Source of the DNA: Myxococcales bacterium
Lineage (GTDB): Bacteria; Myxococcota_A; Polyangia; Haliangiales; Haliangiaceae
Reading direction: 5' to 3'
Length of the DNA: 40,938 bases
NCBI GenBank assembly: GCA_028287115.1
Contig: JAQBQF010000132.1
Location: 1 to 40,938, forward strand
A program made the position numbers and the translations under genes. How positions within the stretch are numbered: position 1 is the first letter of the stretch; each line of letters begins with the position of its first letter. Shown in pieces: positions 26,131 to 33,208 of this stretch. A model generated the notes under the pieces. That model did no database searches and was not told the origin of the DNA. It saw only the letters and a program-made list of their open reading frames with translations.

Positions 26131-27054
26131 CTAACCTTTGGCTTCGATTTTTGGCTCGACGCGCCGGGCCGGCAACGGACGCGTGCGGCCGAGCTCGACT
26201 TGACCGGCGAGCACGCCCGTCCGGATCGCGGTTCGCAATAGGGCGATGCCTTGGCGGATCACGAATAGCGTCACCGCGCCCTCGGCGCCGTACATCGGAT
26301 GGCCTTGCGAGAGATACGCGTAACCGATCGTCACGAACGCGAAGCACAGCCAGCCGAGGCCACCGTGGACGAGCGTCACCGGGCGACCGATCACGTAACT
26401 ACACGAGCTCAGATACGTGAACACGACGCTCGGGTTGTGCGTCTCCTGCCGCAGCGTGAGCTCGATCCGCGCATAGTCGCTCGCGGTCGACAGCACGTGC
26501 GCGAGCAACAGGGCGGGCGCGAGCCCGAGCGCGAGCGCGAATGCAAGCTCGGGGATCGTCAGCGCATGCTCGATCCGGGTCGCGACGAAGCTCATCCCGA
26601 TGAGGAGCACGAACAGTACGGCCAGCAGTCCCGGAATCGCGCACAGCGCGAGCCGTGCATACGCGAGGTACGTGCTCGCGCCGCTGGCGCCGAAACATCG
26701 CGCGGTGTCGCCACGACCTTCGGGACGTTGTGCGAGCACGCCGTAGAGGCCGCCGACGAGAAACCACGTCGCGAGCTGCCACAGGAGCACCGCGCCGAAC
26801 ACGATCCCACCCGAGGCGAACATGCTGACCTTGGCCCAGCGCAGGCAGGCGATCAGCGCGATCAGGTCGCCATCGACCGCGTCGTCCCACAGCGGATGAT
26901 GAGCGAACGCTTGTACGAGCACCGCGGCGACGGCGAACATGCAGACGACCGCGACGAGCGTCTGCACGACGAACACCGCGAGCAACGTCCCGGTATAGCG
27001 CGTGACGGCACGGGGCCCCGCACCGAGCATCTCGCCGAGCCCGAGCCTCGCCAT
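26131..27054 (-). CDS. Multi-pass membrane protein, about six transmembrane helices, 307 aa
   Basis: Hydrophobic stretches near residues 19-45, 75-105, 125-155, 165-200, 225-245 and 250-270 indicate about six membrane helices (for example L-L-A-V-F-V-V-Q-T-L-V-A-V-V-C-M-F). A conserved-looking Y-A-R-I-E-L-T-L-R-Q segment sits before the fifth helix. The start at 27054 is chosen because the ATG overlaps the stop of the upstream peptidase gene in TGATG, which is classic translational coupling; the longer frame from 27090 lies inside that gene. I do not recognise the family. Coupling suggests it works with the M1-type peptidase lipoprotein, perhaps as a membrane partner. Confidence 0.87.
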   Translation of the reverse strand: MARLGLGEMLGAGPRAVTRYTGTLLAVFVVQTLVAVVCMFAVAAVLVQAFAHHPLWDDAVDGDLIALIACLRWAKVSMFASGGIVFGAVLLWQLATWFLVGGLYGVLAQRPEGRGDTARCFGASGASTYLAYARLALCAIPGLLAVLFVLLIGMSFVATRIEHALTIPELAFALALGLAPALLLAHVLSTASDYARIELTLRQETHNPSVVFTYLSSCSYVIGRPVTLVHGGLGWLCFAFVTIGYAYLSQGHPMYGAEGAVTLFVIRQGIALLRTAIRTGVLAGQVELGRTRPLPARRVEPKIEAKG

Positions 27055-29066
27055 CAGGGACCTACCAGTTGCATGAGCGTTTGTGCCCACGTCGAGATCC
27101 GCGCGGCCGCACGCAGCGAGGCTGCTCCGTCCCCCTCCAGGCGATAGCGATGAGTGAATGGCGAATCGAGCGCGATCTTGTTATCGGGATCGAGGATCAC
27201 CTCGACGAGCTTGGAGCTGCGCTCGATCGCGAACCGCTGCCAGTTGCCGTTGCCACGATCTTCCCAATGCACGCGCTCTGATGCGCCGTCCGCAAACCGC
27301 AGCTCGATGTCGAGCGGAATGTGGATCCGCCCGGTGTTCTCGACGAGCACCGAGCAGACCCATGCGCCGAGGTCTGGCCGTGACGTCTCGGTGACGATCG
27401 TCTTCGTGCTCGTGTCAGCTGATCCGGCGAGCACGCCGCGCGGCAAGTGCGCGGGCAGGCAGGAGGCGCTGCGAATCCGCAATCCGAGGCCGGCGACCTC
27501 GTGAAACACCGGCTCGAAGAACCACGACAGATCCTGACCGAGCTCTTTCTCGAGCGTCGCGTAGAAATCGCGTCCGGTCGGGTGCTTCCACGCCCACGCG
27601 CGCGCGTACGCTTTCATCGCGGCCTGGAATTTCACGCTGCCGACCGTCTGCTCGAGCGTGTGCAGCGCGTTCATCGTCTTGCTGTAGGTCGCCTCGCTGT
27701 AGGCATCGAGATCCGGGAACGCGTACGCGGCGGTCGCGATCGGCGTCGGGATCGATCCTGGATCCTCGGCGGCGACCCGCCGTAGCGCAAACACCTCGGC
27801 CTGCCAGCCCATCCAGTCGATCGCGCCGGTGCGAGCGCCGTAGATGTCGTCCATCGCGTGAGCATCGGCCCATTCGTTGACGCCTTCGTCGAGCCAGGCC
27901 TCTTCGGCCTCGTTGGACGCGAGCATGCCCTGAAACCAGTTGTGGCCGACCTCGTGGATCGTGACCATCTCGGGGAGCCGAAGTCCGGGCCGGGCGAACA
28001 CGCTATCTCCGGCGGTCGTGACCAGCGTCGGATACTCCATGGCGCCGGCGCCCTCCGCGGCATCGAGCGGCGGATCGATGATCGTCATGATCGGCCACGG
28101 ATAGGGCAGGTACGCGGCACTGAACTTTTCGATCGCGGCGATCGCGGCATCGCGATGCCGCTTCGCGAATGCTTCTTGCTCGGGGCGATAGTAGACGCGG
28201 ACCTCGACGTTGCCGTCCTCGAGCTTCGCGAACCCAGAGAGCGGGGCTTTCATGTATGGGTCGGCCATCCACGCGAAGTCGTGAACATCTTCTGCGCGAT
28301 ATGTCAGCGTGCGCGTGCCGCCCGGGAGATCGGCGGACGCGACGAGCACGCCGGTCGCTGCGACCGTCAGTGTATTCGGAACGGTCAGCGTCACGTCGTA
28401 GGTACCGAAGTCCGCGAAGAACTCGGTGAACGCGTGCAGCGGTTGGCATTCCCAGCGCTCGGCGCCCGGTGTCCCGACCCGCACGCCGATCTTCGGGAAC
28501 CACTGCCCGACCATGTGGAACTCGCCCTTGTAGCCGGTGCGCGCCCAGACCTCGGGAAGCTGCTCGGAGAACTTGAAGCTGACGTCGATCGTCTGCCCCG
28601 GCTGCACGGGCTGCGGGAGCGGGAGCTCGACGACCGTCTCGTCCGGAAGCCCGGGATATCGGAGCTTGCCGACGAGCTCGACGCCGCCGATCTGGACCGA
28701 TTCGACCTGGATCCAGCCCCAGCCGGAGTCCGACGCGTGCGCGCCGCGCATCGAGCCGGACGAGCTTCGCCAGAACACAGAGCTCTCGTTCTTGAACGCG
28801 TTGAGATAAAGATGAAACGGCAGCGTGTCGACCGCGCTCTGACCGGTGTTGGTCCACGTCAGGACCTCGGTGCCGGCGATCGAGTGCTGAGCCGCGTCGA
28901 GCCGCGCGTCGATCTTGTAGTTCGCGATCCGCGCGGATCGCGGCGCACCACCACCACGGATCGCGGGGTTGTCGGTCGGCGTCGGCTTGGCCTTGACCGT
29001 CGGCGGACCGTGGTCATGTCCGCAGCCTGCGACGCAGATCGCGACGACCAGCAACCTCCGAAGCAC
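27054..29066 (-). CDS. M1-family (gluzincin) metallopeptidase lipoprotein
   Basis: This 670-aa protein has a lipoprotein signal ending V-A-G-C (Cys15). The N-terminal beta domain (about 40-260) is that of M1 aminopeptidases. The catalytic domain has G341-A-M-E-Y, the zinc motif H371-E-V-G-H375 followed by N-W-F-Q, and the third zinc ligand E394 in L-D-E-G, eighteen residues after the second His. M1 enzymes remove N-terminal amino acids from peptides; the exopeptidase motif is usually G-A/G-M-E-N, here Tyr in the last place. A helical domain and a beta domain with an R-F-A-D-G stretch close the protein. It is probably anchored in the envelope and trims peptides there. It starts at GTG and is divergent from the CesT-like gene with 33 bases between starts. 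Confidence 0.93.
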   Translation of the reverse strand: MLRRLLVVAICVAGCGHDHGPPTVKAKPTPTDNPAIRGGGAPRSARIANYKIDARLDAAQHSIAGTEVLTWTNTGQSAVDTLPFHLYLNAFKNESSVFWRSSSGSMRGAHASDSGWGWIQVESVQIGGVELVGKLRYPGLPDETVVELPLPQPVQPGQTIDVSFKFSEQLPEVWARTGYKGEFHMVGQWFPKIGVRVGTPGAERWECQPLHAFTEFFADFGTYDVTLTVPNTLTVAATGVLVASADLPGGTRTLTYRAEDVHDFAWMADPYMKAPLSGFAKLEDGNVEVRVYYRPEQEAFAKRHRDAAIAAIEKFSAAYLPYPWPIMTIIDPPLDAAEGAGAMEYPTLVTTAGDSVFARPGLRLPEMVTIHEVGHNWFQGMLASNEAEEAWLDEGVNEWADAHAMDDIYGARTGAIDWMGWQAEVFALRRVAAEDPGSIPTPIATAAYAFPDLDAYSEATYSKTMNALHTLEQTVGSVKFQAAMKAYARAWAWKHPTGRDFYATLEKELGQDLSWFFEPVFHEVAGLGLRIRSASCLPAHLPRGVLAGSADTSTKTIVTETSRPDLGAWVCSVLVENTGRIHIPLDIELRFADGASERVHWEDRGNGNWQRFAIERSSKLVEVILDPDNKIALDSPFTHRYRLEGDGAASLRAAARISTWAQTLMQLVGP

Positions 29067-29071
29067 GCCTT

Positions 29072-29077
29072 TCTATA
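29072..29077 (-). promoter_or_regulatory. Weak candidate -10 (TATAGA)
   Basis: On the minus strand TATAGA ends 5 bases before the GTG at 29066. The last base departs from consensus, so this is less certain than the other boxes. Confidence 0.3.
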
Positions 29078-29083
29078 CATCTT

Positions 29084-29092
29084 TGATAGTGT
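29084..29092 (+). promoter_or_regulatory. Extended -10 (TGATAGTGT), leaderless
   Basis: TG-A-TAGTGT ends 7 bases before the ATG at 29100 and fits TGNTANNNT. It shares a 33-base divergent gap with the promoter of the M1 peptidase gene. Confidence 0.5.
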
Positions 29093-29099
29093 TCTGCCC

Positions 29100-29522
29100 A
29101 TGGACGACGCGTTGAATGCAGCGAGCAATCACCAGGTGCGGGTTGCCGAGTTTCTCGACCGATTCGGTCGCGAGCGGAACCTGACACTGCCGCCGTTGTC
29201 CCCAGAAGGCGTCGGATCGGTCCAGCGCGGTTCGGCGGTCGTGACGATTCACGTCCTCGCCGACAAGAACATCTTGCTGCTACTCGCGAGGATCACCGAG
29301 CAACCGAAGCTCGATGAAGTGCGAGCCCGACGACTTCTCACGATGTCGTTTCTCGAGACCGGCGACGCGGCGTTCGCGCTGCACCCCCAGACCGGAGATC
29401 TGTTCCTGCGGATCCTGCGCGGCCTCGACGGGCTCGACTACGAAGAGTTCGAAGATCTGCTCGATTCGATCGCGAAGACCGCGGATCGTTGGGACGACAA
29501 GCTCGGCGCCGAGCTCGCGTGA
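29100..29522 (+). CDS. CesT-like (type III chaperone-fold) protein, 140 aa
   Basis: This small acidic protein follows the CesT/Tir-chaperone pattern: an N-terminal helix (V-A-E-F-L-D-R-F-G), strands (V-V-T-I-H-V-L, L-L-L-L-A-R-I), a central helix (L-L-T-M-S-F-L-E-T-G-D-A-A-F-A-L-H), a strand D-L-F-L-R-I-L-R-G-L, and the closing helix Y-E-E-F-E-D-L-L-D-S-I-A-K-T-A-D-R-W. Known members dimerise and bind secretion substrates, but no secretion apparatus is encoded here. The ATG at 29100 is supported by the extended -10 just upstream. Its last codons overlap the tsaE start in GTGA, so the two proteins are translationally coupled. Confidence 0.85.
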   Translation: MDDALNAASNHQVRVAEFLDRFGRERNLTLPPLSPEGVGSVQRGSAVVTIHVLADKNILLLLARITEQPKLDEVRARRLLTMSFLETGDAAFALHPQTGDLFLRILRGLDGLDYEEFEDLLDSIAKTADRWDDKLGAELA

Positions 29523-29959
29523 TCCTTCCGGATGCCGCGGCGACCGAACGTGCGGGAGCCGCGCTCGCCGACCTCGTCGCCGGTGGTGACGCGATCGCGC
29601 TGATCGGTGATCTCGGCGCCGGCAAGACGACGTTTGTCACGGGTCTTGTCGCGGCTCTCGGCGCCGGCGCGGCTGCCAGTCCGACATTTTCGCTGGTCAA
29701 CGAGTATCGCGGGCGCCTGATCATCTGGCACGTCGATCTGTATCGGCTCGAACGCGCGGCGGAGATCGCGGAGCTGGGCCTCGATGATGTCGTCGGCGAT
29801 CCGCGTGGCATCCTCATCGTGGAGTGGGCGGATCGCTTCGAGGTCTTGCCGGCCGATCATCTGCGCATCGAGCTTCAGCACTCGGACGCGGGCCGGATCC
29901 TGACCGCGTCGGGCACCGGTCCGCGCGGCCGGGCGCTCGCACTCGCGCTGCAGCTCTAA
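29519..29959 (+). CDS. tsaE: tRNA N6-threonylcarbamoyladenosine ATPase TsaE
   Basis: This 146-aa protein has a Walker A G30-D-L-G-A-G-K36-T, then S-P-T-F-S-L-V-N-E-Y (the TsaE switch segment), H-V-D-L-Y-R-L, E-L-G-L-D-D and I-V-E-W-A-D-R, all typical of the family. TsaE works with TsaB and TsaD to make t6A37 in ANN-decoding tRNAs and is nearly universal in bacteria. Length is normal. The GTG at 29519 overlaps the stop of the CesT-like gene by four bases, so it is expressed from the leaderless promoter upstream of that gene. TsaB and TsaD are not in the window. Confidence 0.96.
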   Translation: MILPDAAATERAGAALADLVAGGDAIALIGDLGAGKTTFVTGLVAALGAGAAASPTFSLVNEYRGRLIIWHVDLYRLERAAEIAELGLDDVVGDPRGILIVEWADRFEVLPADHLRIELQHSDAGRILTASGTGPRGRALALALQL

Positions 29960-30031
29960 GCAACCTTGCTCGAAGGGCGGACGCGAATGGCGCGAGGTCT
30001 CCCGCCGGCGCCGCTCTCGCGATCGACCGCC

Positions 30032-30040
30032 TGCTACACT
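30032..30040 (+). promoter_or_regulatory. Extended -10 (TGCTACACT), leaderless
   Basis: TG-C-TACACT ends 6 bases before the ATG at 30047. Confidence 0.55.
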
Positions 30041-30046
30041 GGCGTG

Positions 30047-30325
30047 ATGAGGCTCGTCGTCGTCCTGGCTCTCGTCGCGTGCGGATCGAGCACGAGCCCG
30101 ACCACCACGACGACCACGACACACACGAGGTCGAGACCGACGACTCCGCCGGCTCCATACCCGACGAAGGATCCGTCGAAACCGCCACAGGTGCACGTCG
30201 ATGGTTGCCCGGCGCACGCTCCGAATGTCGGTGCGCCGTGTAGCCCGCAAGGTGCATCGTGCCGGTATGGGGGGCCCTTGATGGTGTGCAACGGGGGGAT
30301 GTGGGAAGCGCGGTTTTCGAAGTAA
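30047..30325 (+). CDS. Very small Thr/Pro-rich lipoprotein, 92 aa
   Basis: The ATG at 30047 gives an 11-residue signal ending L-V-A-C (Cys12). The mature protein has a run of seven Thr (residues 19-25), a Pro-rich stretch, then a compact C-terminal part with four cysteines (C-P-A-H-A-P, P-C-S-P, S-C-R-Y-G-G, V-C-N-G-G-M-W) that probably forms two disulfides. The C-terminal pattern G-x-x-C-x-x-x-x-x-x-C-x-Y-G resembles short surface motifs in myxobacterial proteins, but I do not recognise a named family. The strong extended -10 supports both the start and that it is a real gene. Confidence 0.75.
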   Translation: MRLVVVLALVACGSSTSPTTTTTTTHTRSRPTTPPAPYPTKDPSKPPQVHVDGCPAHAPNVGAPCSPQGASCRYGGPLMVCNGGMWEARFSK

Positions 30326-30345
30326 GCGATCACGCGAGGAGCGCG

Positions 30346-30354
30346 TGCTACGGT
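30346..30354 (+). promoter_or_regulatory. Extended -10 (TGCTACGGT), leaderless
   Basis: TG-C-TACGGT ends 7 bases before the ATG at 30362. It has the same TGCTA core and nearly the same spacing as the box before 30047. Confidence 0.55.
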
Positions 30355-30361
30355 TCTGGCG

Positions 30362-31873
30362 ATGCGCGGTCTGTGTCTTGCGGTACTCCTCGTCGCGACG
30401 ATCGCGCGTGCGGATGGCAACATTTCTCAGACGACGGCGGATCATCTGTCGTTCGATCCGAAGACCGTCTACAAGGTGCCGCGCGGCGAAGGTCCGAGCG
30501 AAGGGCCCGCGGATGCTCCGATCACGATCGTCGTGTGGAGCGACTACGCCTGCGGCTATTGCAATCGCGTGCAGGACACGCTCGATCGGTTGAATCGGCT
30601 GTATCCCGGCCGGATCCGCTGGGTCCATCGCACGCTGCCGCTCGATGACGACGATACCGTCGCGGCTGAAGCGGTGCTCGCGGCCGCGGCGCAGGGCCGG
30701 TTCCTCCCGATGCACGCGCGGATGTTCGCGCTCCACGGTCATGTCGATCGCACGGACGTCGAGCTCGTCGCGCGAGAGCTTGGCCTCGACATGCTCCAGT
30801 TTCGCGCAGACCTCGATACCCACGCGCGCCGCCCGCAGGTTGCAGCCGATATCGCGGATGCAAGGCAGCTCGGCGTGACCGGCACGCCGACATTCTTCGT
30901 CAACGGTCGCCCGGTCCACGGCAGCCAGCCGCTCAAGGTGTTCGTCGACATGGTCGACGAGGAGCTCGCGCGCGCCGAGCGAACGCATGGCTCGTACGAC
31001 GCGCTCGTCGGCGATGGCAAGCTAACCGCGGACGCACCGAGCACGGCCTCGAACGAAGCGGGCGAGCTCGATCCCGCGCAGGGATATCGCGTCGGCCTCG
31101 GGATCCCCGGACATCAGCTAGGTCCCGACGATGCGCTCGTGACGATCGTCGAGTTCAGCGACTTCCAGTGTCCGTACTGCGCGCGCGAAGCCGCGGTGCT
31201 CGCGCACGTTCGCCAGAAGTACGGCGACCAGGTGCGGATCGTGTTTCGGCACTTTCCGGTGCTGTTCCATCGCTACTCGGTGATCGCGGCCGAAGCCGGC
31301 GCAGCGGCGGCAGCGCAAGGCAAGTTCTGGGCGTTTCACGATCAGGTGTTCGGGCATTTCGGCGCGCTGACTCGCGGCGATCTCGAGAAGTACGCGGAGG
31401 CGGCAGGTCTCGACCTCGCGAAATTCCGCGCGGCGCTCGACGACCGATGGTTTCACGACGCGGTGATCGCGGAGGGGGCAGCCGCCGAGGCACTCGGCGT
31501 CGACGGCACGCCAACGCTGTTCGTCAACGCACAGCCGATCGTCGGTGCGCGCGACGCAACCACGATGGATCGCATCATCGATGCGCATCTCGACCACGCC
31601 AAGGCCGCGGTCGCGCATGGCCTGCCACGGTCGGACGTCTATCCGGTCATGATGACGATGGCGCAGGGTGCGGACCGCGCCGATCCGTCGGCGATTCCGG
31701 AGGTCAGCGTCGCGCATATCGAGCTCCGCGCCGAGGATCGAGAGCGCGCCGTTGCCGCGGCATGCCGCCGTCGCGATCGTGTGCGAGCTACAGCGCTCGC
31801 GGGCGCGCTCACGGGTGACCTTCGCAAGCGCGCATTTGCAGTGTGCGCCGGCGAAGGCATTGATCTTCACTAA
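30362..31873 (+). CDS. Tandem DsbA-like thiol oxidoreductase, exported
   Basis: This 503-aa protein has a signal peptide (residues 1-18, ending A-R-A). Two complete DsbA/thioredoxin-fold domains follow. The first (about 45-210) has C64-G-Y-C67 and the cis-Pro loop T-G-T-P-T-F-F-V-N. The second (about 250-415) has C270-P-Y-C273 and D-G-T-P-T-L-F-V-N. A C-terminal tail (about 440-503) has two extra cysteines. Both active sites look functional. DsbA-type proteins make or shuffle disulfides in periplasmic proteins; two domains in one chain may form a relay. It fits with Cys-rich lipoproteins encoded nearby (11038, 30047). Its TAA stop lies within the first unit of a downstream tandem repeat. Confidence 0.93.
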   Translation: MRGLCLAVLLVATIARADGNISQTTADHLSFDPKTVYKVPRGEGPSEGPADAPITIVVWSDYACGYCNRVQDTLDRLNRLYPGRIRWVHRTLPLDDDDTVAAEAVLAAAAQGRFLPMHARMFALHGHVDRTDVELVARELGLDMLQFRADLDTHARRPQVAADIADARQLGVTGTPTFFVNGRPVHGSQPLKVFVDMVDEELARAERTHGSYDALVGDGKLTADAPSTASNEAGELDPAQGYRVGLGIPGHQLGPDDALVTIVEFSDFQCPYCAREAAVLAHVRQKYGDQVRIVFRHFPVLFHRYSVIAAEAGAAAAAQGKFWAFHDQVFGHFGALTRGDLEKYAEAAGLDLAKFRAALDDRWFHDAVIAEGAAAEALGVDGTPTLFVNAQPIVGARDATTMDRIIDAHLDHAKAAVAHGLPRSDVYPVMMTMAQGADRADPSAIPEVSVAHIELRAEDRERAVAAACRRRDRVRATALAGALTGDLRKRAFAVCAGEGIDLH

Positions 31874-31944
31874 GCCGCGGCGCTCTTCACTAAGCCGCGG
31901 CGCGCTTCACTAAACCGCGGCGCTCTTCACTGCGCCGCTGCACG
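31865..31944 (+). repeat. Four-unit 20-bp tandem repeat over the end of the DsbA-like gene
   Basis: Units begin at 31865, 31885, 31905 and 31925 with exact 20-base spacing. The consensus is CTTCACTAAGCCGCGGCGCT. The first three differ by one or two bases; the fourth is degenerate after TTCACT. Each good unit holds the palindrome CCGCGG and an in-frame-type TAA. The first unit encodes the last residues and stop of the upstream gene. A hairpin TGCAC-5-GTGCA follows at 31939-31953. It may act as a terminator array, though no T-run follows. Confidence 0.9.
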
Positions 31945-32298
31945 CGATGTGCAACGACGGCCTCGCTCCCTTGGACGTATGAGAAACGCGTCTGGTCTTA
32001 TTTCCATTCCTGACAGTTGCTAGCCGGCGGCGTGCGCCGCTGTCGCATCACTGTCGCGTGACTTTAGCGTCTCGTTGCGGCCTCGGGTTGTCGACATAGC
32101 GACACAGTCGGGCCACGGATTTCCGCGGGCGATCCGCCACGATCGTGCGGAGGACCGACGTGCTTCGTTAGAAATTCATCGGCTTCATTGACGTTGTGTT
32201 TGCAGAGCGACGCCACGAAGCGTTCGCATCACGTGGCATCTCGAATGCACTGTCGGCCCGGCATGTGTGGCCGTCCCGAAGCGACCCTTCCTCGACCG
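31945..32298. other. Non-coding gap before the small kinase gene
   Basis: I find no supported gene in this stretch. It holds TGTCG-6-CGACA (32089-32104), a weak inverted repeat, and an AT-richer patch with TTAGAAATT near 32167-32176 that could be a -10 for a leadered transcript. The following kinase frame is open back to a TTG at 32188, but the residues before the ATG at 32299 do not look like kinase sequence. Confidence 0.4.
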
Positions 32299-33189
32299 AT
32301 GCCCGATCGCATCGTTCCGATCAAACCTCCGCGACCGGCATCACGGCGATTCGGCGAGTACGAGGTGGTCGCACCCCTCGCTGCGGGCGGGATGGGCGGT
32401 GTTTATCTTGCGAGGCACGTTACATCCGGCGAACGCGTTGCCCTCAAGGTTCTCGATCCGTTGTTTGCCAACCATGCTGAGGTCGTCGCGCAGCTCTATG
32501 GGGAGCGTGTCGTTGCGGCACGCGCGAGCCACCCCGGCCTGGTCGAGATCCGCGCGGCCGAGCGGAGCGGCGATAACGTTCCGTACCTCGTGATGGAGTA
32601 TCTCGATGGCGAGGACCTCGCGGCGGCGAGAGACCGGGGCTCGCCAGACCTTGCTGCGATCGCGGGCATCGGCGCACAGATCGCAGCCGCGCTCGCTGCA
32701 CTCCATGCAGTCGGCGTGATCCATTGCGACGTCAAGCCCGAGAACGTCCTCGTTCTGAACGACGTGTGGGGCGCGTATCCGCGCGTCAAGGTGATCGACT
32801 TCGGCGTCTCGCGGCTGATCGACGCGCCACCGGCAGACGACACCTCGATCGCCGGAACACCGGCGTATATGGCTCCCGAGCAATGGCGAGGCCGGCCGGA
32901 GCTCGCCTCCGATGTCTACGCGCTCGGCTGCGTGCTCTACGAGCTCGCGACCGGCGAGACCCCGTTTGACGGCTCGCTTCCGCAGCTCATGAGCGCGCAC
33001 ATGGAACAACGTCCGTCGCGCCCCTCGTGGGTTCGCGCTATGCCGATCGAGCTCGAGCGGATCATCTTGCGTGCACTCACCAAGGAGCCGGCGCTCCGGC
33101 CGAAGATGGCGGAGCTGGCATTCGAGCTCGGCGAGCTCGCCGATGCGCTGTCCGCGAGCGAGACACTTCGTATGCGCATCGCGGTCTGA
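32299..33189 (+). CDS. Small soluble Ser/Thr kinase with H-C-D catalytic loop, 296 aa
   Basis: The protein is essentially a bare kinase domain (about 20-285): L-A-A-G-G-M-G-G-V-Y (28-36), Lys50, catalytic loop H142-C-D144 followed by K-P-E-N, D167-F-G169 and G-T-P-A-Y-M-A-P-E-Q. The usual Arg of H-R-D is Cys, making it a non-RD kinase that may not need activation-loop phosphorylation. No membrane helix or sensor domain is seen. I chose the ATG at 32299 because the domain begins soon after; in-frame ATGs at 32245 and 32263 and a TTG at 32188 are alternatives. The rhomboid gene starts 19 bases downstream and is probably co-transcribed. Confidence 0.88.
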   Translation: MPDRIVPIKPPRPASRRFGEYEVVAPLAAGGMGGVYLARHVTSGERVALKVLDPLFANHAEVVAQLYGERVVAARASHPGLVEIRAAERSGDNVPYLVMEYLDGEDLAAARDRGSPDLAAIAGIGAQIAAALAALHAVGVIHCDVKPENVLVLNDVWGAYPRVKVIDFGVSRLIDAPPADDTSIAGTPAYMAPEQWRGRPELASDVYALGCVLYELATGETPFDGSLPQLMSAHMEQRPSRPSWVRAMPIELERIILRALTKEPALRPKMAELAFELGELADALSASETLRMRIAV

Positions 33190-33208
33190 CTTCGGTTACT
33201 ACTCGCGG

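Noticed and set aside
29438..30988. A 516-codon minus-strand frame opposite tsaE and the DsbA-like gene
   Set aside because: TsaE and DsbA motifs are unambiguous on the plus strand; this frame has low-complexity Arg/Asp sequence.
31945..32187. Possible tRNA or small RNA in the gap after the tandem repeat
   Set aside because: No cloverleaf, anticodon arm or conserved T-arm could be formed; only short stems are present.
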